Assembly (NCBI GenBank): GCA_035533375.1
Contig: DATLTV010000047.1
Coordinates: forward strand, 1-15,222
Length of the DNA stretch: 15,222 bases
Reading direction: 5' to 3'
DNA from: DATLTV01 sp035533375
GTDB taxonomy: Bacteria > Patescibacteriota > Minisyncoccia > UBA6257 > 2-01-FULL-56-20
Notes under the pieces: model-generated
What the model saw: the letters and a program-made list of their open reading frames with translations, nothing else
Database searches by the model: none
Told to the model about the DNA's origin: nothing
Position numbers and translations under genes: made by a program
Shown: positions 1 through 5,104 of the stretch, in pieces
How the letters are laid out: each line of letters starts with the position of its first letter
How positions within the stretch are numbered: the first letter of the stretch is position 1

Positions 1-905
1 TCTTCTTTTTCGCATTTGTGATGCTTACGGAGCCCCTGACCACGCCGCCGAACCGGACACTGCGCATCGCATACGGCGCACTTGTCGGATTTCTTTTCGC
101 TCCCAATGTCCATATCGGCTCGTTCTATCTCACCCCGGAATTGGCGTTGCTCATCGGCAACGTGTACTCGTACATCGTAAGCCCGAAAGGGCGGTACATA
201 CTCACGCTCGCCGCCGTCGAAAATGCGGCGCACGACGCTTACGACTTCGTGTTCACCCCCGACAGGAAGTTTTCGTTCGCCCCCGGCCAATACATGGAAT
301 GGACGCTTGTGCACCGTTATCCCGACAACCGCGGCAACCGCCGCTACTTCACGATCGCTTCTTCGCCAACGGAAAACACCGTACGGCTCGGCGTAAAATT
401 TTATCCGCAAGCGAGCACGTTCAAGCGGGCGCTCGGTTCCATGAAAAACGGCGATGAAATTTCCGCCGCGCACCTCGCAGGCGGGTTCGTTTTGCCGAAA
501 GATCCGAAGAAAAAACTGGTCTTCATCGCCGGAGGCATCGGCATCACGCCGTTCCGCAGTATGCTTCAATACCTTTTGGACAAGAAAGAGGCGCGGCCGA
601 TCACGCTGCTCTATGCGAATAAAACGGCGGCTGACATCGCGTACCGCGACATTCTTGACCGGGCCAGGAACGAGCTCGGCATCGCGACCACCTATTCGCT
701 GACGGACGAAAAAGCGCCCGCGCCGGGAATGTATAAGGGAGCCATCGACGCCCGCCTCATCGCGCAATACATCCCCGACTACCGCGACCGCACGTTCTAT
801 CTCTCCGGGCCGCATACCATGGTCGAGGCATTCGGGAAAACATTGCGCAATATGGGCGTGTCGAGGTTTAAAATAAAGAGCGATTTCTTCCCTGGATTCG
901 CCTAG
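1..905 (+). CDS. NqrB/RnfD-like membrane domain fused to FNR-type NAD(P)H reductase, 5' partial
   Basis: The reading frame is open to the left edge (first full codon at 3), so the start lies outside the window. Numbering from the in-frame ATG at 21, residues 1-55 form the end of an NqrB/RnfD-type membrane domain: FFFAFVMLTEPLTTP matches the conserved late helix 'FxMxTDPxTxP' of that family, and a second hydrophobic segment follows. Residues about 58-294 are a ferredoxin-NADP reductase-like module with the flavin motif RYFTIASSP (108-116), the nucleotide-binding GGIGITPFRSM (171-181) and a terminal SGPHTMVEAF (262-271). No 2Fe-2S ferredoxin domain is present, unlike NqrF. The likely role is moving electrons from NAD(P)H through flavin to a membrane acceptor, perhaps quinone; the acceptor is inferred. 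The next gene starts 18 nt downstream. The gene does not begin at 18 or 21, because the family motif spans that point. Confidence 0.85.
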   Translation, partial: FFFAFVMLTEPLTTPPNRTLRIAYGALVGFLFAPNVHIGSFYLTPELALLIGNVYSYIVSPKGRYILTLAAVENAAHDAYDFVFTPDRKFSFAPGQYMEWTLVHRYPDNRGNRRYFTIASSPTENTVRLGVKFYPQASTFKRALGSMKNGDEISAAHLAGGFVLPKDPKKKLVFIAGGIGITPFRSMLQYLLDKKEARPITLLYANKTAADIAYRDILDRARNELGIATTYSLTDEKAPAPGMYKGAIDARLIAQYIPDYRDRTFYLSGPHTMVEAFGKTLRNMGVSRFKIKSDFFPGFA

Positions 906-923
906 TATAAAACCTTCCCGACC

Positions 924-1172
924 ATGACCGACAACAAATTATTCGCATTCAACGCTTTTCTTGTCGCGGGGCTCGTCGTCCTGGGGATTTTATTACGGCA
1001 GAGCAATTCCGGCGGTGCGCCCATCGCTCCCGCATCGCCGAACACGCCGGCGGCGCAAGGCAACGGCGCGGTTTCAGCCGGCGCTCCGGCTATATCGACC
1101 CAAAAGGCAACGGCGGCGGCGCAACCGATACGGCGCAGGTCGGATGATAGCGGATACGCCGAGAATGAATAA
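924..1172 (+). CDS. Small single-helix membrane protein, unknown function
   Basis: This 82-residue protein has one hydrophobic segment at residues 8-24 (FAFNAFLVAGLVVLGIL). A low-complexity Ala/Pro/Gly/Ser/Gln tail follows and ends in a charged RRRSDDSGYAENE. The layout suggests a single N-terminal anchor with a disordered tail. It starts 18 nt after the reductase stop and is probably cotranscribed. No Shine-Dalgarno is visible before the ATG; the sequence TAGTATAAA overlaps the upstream stop codon and could be a weak -10. I do not recognise a family. A role beside the reductase is suggested only by position. Confidence 0.6.
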   Translation: MTDNKLFAFNAFLVAGLVVLGILLRQSNSGGAPIAPASPNTPAAQGNGAVSAGAPAISTQKATAAAQPIRRRSDDSGYAENE

Positions 1173-1257
1173 GGAATAATTTTTGAACGCACCCGTTGCC
1201 GCCACATCAGAAAAAAATTCCCACGCTTTGCGCGATGGCGGGAAAAGAGCCATTTCG

Positions 1258-1306
1258 CAAAAAAAAAGACCCTCCCGCGTTTTGCGATAGCAAAACAGGG
1301 GAGGGT
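1258..1306 (-). terminator. Rho-independent terminator of the 70-aa gene (minus strand)
   Basis: The outer stem ACCCTCCC (1269-1276) pairs with GGGAGGGT (1299-1306). The inner stem GTTTTGC (1279-1285) pairs with GCAAAAC (1290-1296) around a GATA loop. On the minus strand the hairpin is followed by a T-run (complement of 1259-1267). It lies 10 nt past the stop of the gene at 1316. Confidence 0.85.
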
Positions 1307-1315
1307 AAAAACGCT

Positions 1316-1528
1316 TTAGCGCGCATAAAACGTATATAACGCATACGCCGTCCGTAACCGTATGAATTCCTCTTCTTCTTCAAGCGAAAGCGGACGCTTT
1401 ATATCCCGCCATCGAAGTTCGTTGAGGCGCTCCGAAAGCGTTGCCAAATCGACCGCCATTTCCGGTTTCCCGCTTCTCGCGGACCCGCATTCCGTTTTCG
1501 GCCTCATCGGCAGTACGATAGCCGACAT
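1316..1528 (-). CDS. Small acidic hypothetical protein (70 aa)
   Basis: The start is the ATG at 1528, preceded on the minus strand by a full AGGAGG (complement of 1534-1539) at 5-nt spacing. A longer in-frame reading back to 1579 would put the ribosome site inside the gene and is rejected. The protein begins MSAIVLPMRPKTE. From about residue 25 it looks alpha-helical and charged (LATLSERLNELRWRDIKRPLSLEEEEEFIRLR, written here in two parts: LATLSERLNELRWRDI and KRPLSLEEEEEFIRLR), ending in YALYTFYAR. It has no membrane segment or catalytic motif, and I recognise no family. A strong terminator follows directly. It stands as its own unit upstream of the XRE regulator's terminator. Confidence 0.6.
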   Translation of the reverse strand: MSAIVLPMRPKTECGSARSGKPEMAVDLATLSERLNELRWRDIKRPLSLEEEEEFIRLRTAYALYTFYAR

Positions 1529-1593
1529 AGAATCCTCCTGAATTTTAACGTTCTTCGTAAAAGATGCCACGGGATACATTAAGTTTGTGCTAA

Positions 1594-1633
1594 GAAAAAA
1601 AATCAGCCGTCCATGAATTCTTCACGGACGGCT
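1594..1633 (-). terminator. Terminator of the XRE regulator gene (minus strand)
   Basis: AGCCGTCC (1605-1612) pairs with GGACGGCT (1626-1633), closing a 13-nt loop. On the minus strand the stem is followed by GATTTTTTTTC, the complement of the A-run at 1594-1602. On the plus strand the tail TTTTCGTTTTT could also serve, but no plus-strand gene reads into it. Confidence 0.85.
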
Positions 1634-1674
1634 TTTCGTTTTTATTTGCCGGATGGACGCATCGCGTCCCTGCC

Positions 1675-2052
1675 TTAAGAATGCGCCGCGGCATGGCGCA
1701 CCATGCCAAGAACGAACACTTTATCTTCTTTCGAAAGCCCGCTTGCTAGCCGTTTCATCTCGTAAAGCAGCCGGAATTCGTCGCCCGTGAGCTCCGCCCC
1801 GTCCAAGGCGCTACGCAGATCCTCCGCGGTTTCGGTGCCCGCGAAGAAATCGGCGATATGCATTCGCATGATATCGGCAAGTTTCGCGAGTGTTCCGAGA
1901 GACGGAATATCTTCTCCGTTTTCGATGCGCGAGAGCACCACCGGATGTATTCCTTCACGCAGATCTCCCTGCGACAAGCCGCGCGCGAGGCGGCAACTGC
2001 GGATGATCTTGCCGATGGGAAATTTCGTTTCCGTGCTTTTTCGCTTTGACAT
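1675..2052 (-). CDS. XRE-family helix-turn-helix transcriptional regulator
   Basis: This is a 125-residue DNA-binding protein. Residues 14-68 form an XRE/Cro-CI-type HTH: GKIIRSCRLARGLSQGDL, then the recognition-helix region VVLSRIENGEDIPSLGTLAKLADI and the closing ADFF. The rest (72-125) is an acidic helical tail with no recognisable sensor. The start is the ATG at 2052, because GGAG (complement of 2059-2062) lies 6 nt upstream; a longer start at 2064 would bury that site. A good promoter lies upstream, about 34 nt from predicted transcript start to ATG. The gene is divergent from the 108-aa gene at 2177, which makes that gene and itself the obvious targets. The target assignment is inference. 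Confidence 0.85.
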   Translation of the reverse strand: MSKRKSTETKFPIGKIIRSCRLARGLSQGDLREGIHPVVLSRIENGEDIPSLGTLAKLADIMRMHIADFFAGTETAEDLRSALDGAELTGDEFRLLYEMKRLASGLSKEDKVFVLGMVRHAAAHS

Positions 2053-2092
2053 TGCGAACTCCAAAATGATCGCGTTCTAAATAACTGGGAGG

Positions 2093-2121
2093 ACTATAAC
2101 AGTAAATTTCGATCGGGTCAA
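2093..2121 (-). promoter_or_regulatory. Sigma-70-type promoter of the XRE regulator
   Basis: On the minus strand, -35 TTGACC (complement of 2116-2121) and -10 TATAGT (complement of 2093-2098) are separated by exactly 17 nt. Transcription would start near 2086, leaving a short leader that contains the GGAG site. Confidence 0.7.
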
Positions 2122-2144
2122 TGCGCGGCCGGTGCCGGGCATTG
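2119..2144. promoter_or_regulatory. Candidate operator between divergent promoters
   Basis: An inverted repeat CAATGC (2119-2124) / GCATTG (2139-2144) overlaps the -35 boxes of both divergent promoters. An XRE-family dimer bound here could block both directions. The half-sites are short, so the function is only a proposal. Confidence 0.35.
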
Positions 2145-2170
2145 CATCAAACTATTGCGCGGCTTATACT
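2142..2170 (+). promoter_or_regulatory. Promoter of the 108-aa gene, predicted leaderless
   Basis: -35 TTGCAT (2142-2147) and -10 TATACT (2165-2170) have a 17-nt spacer. The ATG at 2177 lies 6 nt after the -10, so transcription should start at or next to the start codon. Confidence 0.65.
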
Positions 2171-2176
2171 GACCGC

Positions 2177-2503
2177 ATGAAGAACGTAGCGGAAGCATTG
2201 GAGCACGGCCCAGAGGAACAACCGGAGAAAAAAGAAGGTGCCCGATCTGCAGAGATCGTGGATATTCGAACGCGGAAAGCGCTGACCCCGGAAGAGATCG
2301 AGGCGCGGAAAAGCCATCCTTCCTGGCCGGTCACGATAGGCGAAAAAGGCGAGGTGATCGGGCTACCGGAGGGAGTTTCGCAGAAAGACGTGATCACCTT
2401 CCTCGACAAAGACGGGCACTGGTTGGCTCAGTATCCTTCCAAAGCGCTGATCGACGAGAAAAAGGAATGGAGATCCGACTGGATGGACATCCGCAAGCCG
2501 TGA
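2177..2503 (+). CDS. Hypothetical soluble protein (108 aa), leaderless start
   Basis: The start is the ATG at 2177, set by a -10 box ending 6 nt upstream; an in-frame start at 2132 would lie inside the promoter. The N-terminal 45 residues are charged and probably disordered (EEQPEKKEGAR, TPEEIEARK). Residues 48-108 look like a small compact domain: HPSWPVTIGEKGEVIGLPEG, VSQKDVITFLDKDGHWLAQY and a C-terminal KEWRSDWMDIRKP. There is no membrane segment or known motif, and I recognise no family. It is divergent from the XRE regulator and may be controlled by it. A clean terminator follows at 2552. Confidence 0.65.
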   Translation: MKNVAEALEHGPEEQPEKKEGARSAEIVDIRTRKALTPEEIEARKSHPSWPVTIGEKGEVIGLPEGVSQKDVITFLDKDGHWLAQYPSKALIDEKKEWRSDWMDIRKP

Positions 2504-2551
2504 CCAAATAAAAACTGCCTGAAAATGCCGCGAGGACGCACTTTGATATAC

Positions 2552-2574
2552 CGCCGCTTCGCGGCGATTTTTTT
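2552..2574 (+). terminator. Terminator of the 108-aa gene
   Basis: CGCCGC (2552-2557) pairs with GCGGCG (2561-2566) around a TTC loop, followed by ATTTTTTT. It lies about 50 nt past the stop. Confidence 0.85.
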
Positions 2575-2609
2575 ATTCGAGCGATAATCGGCGCAAGGAG
2601 CTGCCGAAT

Positions 2610-2639
2610 AAAAAAACGCCCCGTTTACACAGAGGGCGT
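2610..2639 (-). terminator. Terminator of the cyo operon (minus strand)
   Basis: ACGCCC (2616-2621) pairs with GGGCGT (2634-2639). On the minus strand the stem is followed by a run of T (complement of 2610-2616). It ends 13 nt past the last gene of the operon. Confidence 0.8.
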
Positions 2640-2651
2640 ACGAAAAACAGA

Positions 2652-3071
2652 TTAGATCCAATGAACAAACCGGATATGGTGGATAAGCGGGATGCCGGTC
2701 GCGACCGTGCAAAGGAAGAAGACGATCGTAGCATATGCGCTCTTCGCATGATGCCGGCTTTTCTCGCCGTTCAAAACCCATATGGTCAGAGGAAAAAAAA
2801 CGAGGAGAAACGGCAGTGCGAAACAGAGATGCAAGGCGAAAAGCATATCGAGGCGCTCGACACCGCTCGTAAGCCGGATAATCAATTCAATGAGCACGAC
2901 GAAGCCCCACATGCAGTAAAAGGCAAGGATCATCGCTTTGCGATGTGCCGAAACCGACCCGTGGTCTTCACGTCGTTTCTTCTTCGCATTCCAGCCGGCG
3001 AACACGCCTCGGACGAACGCGATGGCCGCAACGGCAAGCCCGGCGTACAAGATCAAATGCTGTATCGTCAT
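2652..3071 (-). CDS. Four-helix membrane protein, DUF420/CtaM-like, at the 3' end of the cyo operon
   Basis: The 139-residue protein has four hydrophobic segments at about 5-27, 44-67, 77-99 and 114-131. Histidines sit near helix ends: H43 (AHRK), H81 (ALHLC), H107-H108 (SRHHAK) and H131-H132 (LIHH). That pattern resembles the DUF420 family and cytochrome b561-like four-helix proteins. CtaM of Staphylococcus aureus belongs to DUF420, is needed for a heme-copper menaquinol oxidase, and is encoded beside ctaB (the cyoE equivalent). Here the gene follows cyoE by 59 nt on the same strand and ends at the operon terminator, which supports a role in oxidase maturation. The family link is by eye only. 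The ATG at 3071 has GGAG at 6-nt spacing. Confidence 0.75.
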   Translation of the reverse strand: MTIQHLILYAGLAVAAIAFVRGVFAGWNAKKKRREDHGSVSAHRKAMILAFYCMWGFVVLIELIIRLTSGVERLDMLFALHLCFALPFLLVFFPLTIWVLNGEKSRHHAKSAYATIVFFLCTVATGIPLIHHIRFVHWI

Positions 3072-3130
3072 CGATAACTCCTCTTCTCCGCATGGATCAA
3101 GTTCTCATGCATCCGCTACGCACGAGCATA

Positions 3131-4042
3131 CTACAACCGCACGATGATGGCAATGCAAATCGTCATAAGCACGGCAAGCGAGAGAGAAAACATCTGTTTC
3201 GCCCACGCGCTATTTCGTGTATTAAATGCAACGATCGTTGTATGTAATACGCTCGGCGCCGGGCCGGGTTCGCGATGGTCGCAAATCCAAAATCCTCTTA
3301 TGCAAAGCGCGAGCCATGCCGCGCCGAGGATAAGCGCAAGCGCGAGGTACGCGGGACCGGCATAGCCGAATGTCGGGAGCATTAAAGCGGCTGCGATGAA
3401 AGCTATTATATAGAGCAGCATCTGTATTTTCGTACTGCGGATCCCCTTCCGCGCGGGCATTACGGGAACCTTCGCCGCGGCATAATCCTCCTGCCGGCGG
3501 ATCGCAATCGCGTAGAAATGCGGCATCTGCCAGAGAACAAGCATCGCGAACAGGATAAACGCCCCGGCATCAAGTCGGCCGCTCGCGGCCGCGTAGCCCA
3601 CGACCGGCGGCACGGCGCCCGCAAAGCTCCCCACGAGCGCCGCATGCGCGCTGCGGGTTTTCATCGGGCTGTAGATGCCGACGTAAACGATAAATCCCGC
3701 GAGCGCGACGCCGGCGGTGAGTAAGTTCGTATACAACACAAGGATCGCGAAACCCGCTAGGCCGAGAATAACGCCGTATATGATGCTGTTGCGTTTCGAG
3801 ATCGCGCCGGTCACGGTCGCGCGGCTTTTCGTGCGCTCCATCCTTGAATCGATATCGCGATCGATGACGTTATTCAAGACACAGCCCGAGGCGATCACGA
3901 GCGCGAGGCCCAGGAAAGCGGGAATGAGCAGCAAAAAAATGAAATTGCCGCCGCGTAAGGCGAGCGCAAAACCCGCGGCGAGCGTGACGATATTGCCGTA
4001 AATGAGTCCCGGCTTCGTGAGTTCGTAGTAGCTTTTGATCAT
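3131..4042 (-). CDS. cyoE: Protoheme IX farnesyltransferase (heme O synthase)
   Basis: This 303-residue UbiA-superfamily membrane enzyme transfers farnesyl from farnesyl diphosphate to heme B to make heme O for the oxidase. The signature N57-N58-V-I-D61-R-D-I-D65 followed by SRMERTKSR is the prenyl-diphosphate/Mg site, and YSPMKTRSAHAALVGSFAGA and WQMPHFYAIAIRRQEDY are typical heme O synthase blocks. About eight or nine hydrophobic helices are visible. Length fits E. coli CyoE (about 296). The start is the ATG at 4042 (MIKSYYELTKPG); an earlier ATG at 4078 would add MDPRLREDDTKN, which is translated palindromic repeat. No close Shine-Dalgarno is visible, since the repeat lies just upstream. 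No heme A synthase gene is in the window, consistent with a bo-type enzyme. Confidence 0.95.
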   Translation of the reverse strand: MIKSYYELTKPGLIYGNIVTLAAGFALALRGGNFIFLLLIPAFLGLALVIASGCVLNNVIDRDIDSRMERTKSRATVTGAISKRNSIIYGVILGLAGFAILVLYTNLLTAGVALAGFIVYVGIYSPMKTRSAHAALVGSFAGAVPPVVGYAAASGRLDAGAFILFAMLVLWQMPHFYAIAIRRQEDYAAAKVPVMPARKGIRSTKIQMLLYIIAFIAAALMLPTFGYAGPAYLALALILGAAWLALCIRGFWICDHREPGPAPSVLHTTIVAFNTRNSAWAKQMFSLSLAVLMTICIAIIVRL

Positions 4043-4051
4043 ATTTTTCGT

Positions 4052-4129
4052 GTCGTCCTCGCGAAGGCGAGGATCCATGCTTTAAGAAAAACTTCCGGGA
4101 GCGTGGATTCCCGCCTTCGCGGGAACGAC
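4052..4129. repeat. 78-bp double-hairpin palindromic element inside the cyo operon
   Basis: The left arm (from GTCGTCCTCGCGAAGGCGAG) and the right arm (ending TTCGCGGGAACGAC) are near-perfect inverted copies of about 26 nt. Each arm is itself a hairpin (CCTCGCGAAGGCGAGG; CCCGCCTTCGCGGG). The left arm shares GGATCCATGCTTTA (from 4071) with the array upstream of cyoA (from 8052). It occupies most of the cyoD-cyoE gap and could act as a processing or attenuation site. Confidence 0.8.
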
Positions 4130-4172
4130 ATTAGTTGAGCCCAAAAAACTCTTCACCGCTTCCGGACGAACG

Positions 4173-4538
4173 TTATAATCCGTCCTGGCTCTGAATGTAC
4201 GCGTTCATCTGCTGCGTCGACGACATCATGTTGTAGTTCAGATGGTTCATGATCCAGATGGAACCGATAATGACAATGAGAACAATACCGATGGTCGAGG
4301 CAAAGGCCGCGAGCTTGAAGCGCGGTCCCCGTTCGCTCCCAAGATGCAGGAAAAAGATGAGCTGGACGATAAATTGCGCGAGAGCAAGTACCACGACCGA
4401 AACGCGGAGGAATGGATGGGTGAAAATCACATGGCCGGATTGGTCGTGAATGAAGATCAGTAAACACGCCGTCACAGTGAGCAGCACCGAGAGGATGAAA
4501 CCGATCGTATAGCGTTTTATGGTCAAGCGTTCATTCAT
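4173..4538 (-). CDS. cyoD: Cytochrome bo3 quinol oxidase subunit IV
   Basis: This 121-residue small subunit has three membrane helices (about 10-30, 43-66 and 76-98). The end of helix 3, GSIWIMNHLNYNMM, is nearly the same as E. coli CyoD (GSIWIMWNLNYNMM), and FIVQLIFFLHL matches its second helix. It helps assemble and stabilise the CuB site region of subunit I. The start ATG at 4538 overlaps the cyoC stop as ATGA, showing translational coupling. The C-terminus is about 15 residues longer than the E. coli protein (SSTQQMNAYIQSQDGL). Residues upstream of this start in the same frame are out-of-frame cyoC and are not part of the protein. Confidence 0.93.
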   Translation of the reverse strand: MNERLTIKRYTIGFILSVLLTVTACLLIFIHDQSGHVIFTHPFLRVSVVVLALAQFIVQLIFFLHLGSERGPRFKLAAFASTIGIVLIVIIGSIWIMNHLNYNMMSSTQQMNAYIQSQDGL

Positions 4539-5104
4539 ATAATTCCCAGAAGATAAACGGTGGTGAAGATGAATATCCAGACGATATCCAGGAAATGCCA
4601 GAAAAGAGTGAAGCGGGTGAGTTTCGAAGTCGTGGCGGGCGTGAGGCCGCGGAGGCGGACCTGGATCACGGCGACAACGATCCACAAAAGCCCCACGGCA
4701 ATGTGCAGGCCGTGCGTGCCCACGAGCGTAAAGAAAGAAGAGAGGAAGGCGCTCCTCTGCCAGCTCGCGCCCGTGGCGACGAACCGTGAAAATTCGGCGA
4801 GTTCGAGCGTGAGGAACGTAGCTCCCAGCGCGAACGTGGCCGTGAGCCAGGCGATTGTGCCGTTGCGCTTTCCGCGCTGAGCCGCAATCGCCGCGAGCCC
4901 GCAGGTGAAGCTCGAGGTAAGAAGGACGAGGGTGCTTGTAAGCGCCGAGGACAGGCTGAAGAGATCCCGGGGCGCCGGTCCGCCAAACGTATTCCCCCGG
5001 AGCACCGCATAAGCGCCGAAAAGCACGGAGAAAAGAATAAGGTCGGTCATCAAATAGACCCAAAAACCGAAAATTGATTTATCGTCCGCTATTTCTTCTT
5101 TCAT
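4535..5104 (-). CDS. cyoC: Cytochrome bo3 quinol oxidase subunit III
   Basis: This 189-residue COX3-family protein has five membrane helices. Conserved stretches are FGFWVYLMTDLILFSVLFGAY near the N-terminus, ELAEFSRFV in the middle, FFTLVGTHGLHIAVGLLW and LTRFTLFWHFLDIVWIFIFT at the end. All align with E. coli CyoC. Subunit III binds lipid, supports stable turnover of subunit I and has no metal site. The start is the ATG at 5104 (MKEEIADDKS), which overlaps the cyoB stop as ATGA; its own stop overlaps the cyoD start in the same way. An in-frame start at 5242 would be inside cyoB and is rejected. Confidence 0.95.
   Translation of the reverse strand: MKEEIADDKSIFGFWVYLMTDLILFSVLFGAYAVLRGNTFGGPAPRDLFSLSSALTSTLVLLTSSFTCGLAAIAAQRGKRNGTIAWLTATFALGATFLTLELAEFSRFVATGASWQRSAFLSSFFTLVGTHGLHIAVGLLWIVVAVIQVRLRGLTPATTSKLTRFTLFWHFLDIVWIFIFTTVYLLGII

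Noticed and set aside
1218..1246. Second terminator hairpin behind the 70-aa gene
   Set aside because: TTCCC/GGGAA with a T-rich tail on the minus strand is suggestive, but the stem is short and interrupted and the better terminator at 1258-1306 comes first.
2661..3247. Plus-strand frames opposite the DUF420-like gene
   Set aside because: The minus-strand gene has a Shine-Dalgarno, four membrane helices and an operon context; the opposite frames have none of these.
4043..4078. Longer cyoE start giving MDPRLREDDTKN
   Set aside because: Those codons are translated palindromic repeat. Homology begins at MIKSYYELTKPG.
4539..5063. N-terminal extension of cyoD through the cyoC region
   Set aside because: The residues are out-of-frame cyoC. 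The real cyoD start at 4538 overlaps the cyoC stop by ATGA and begins the family-like sequence.
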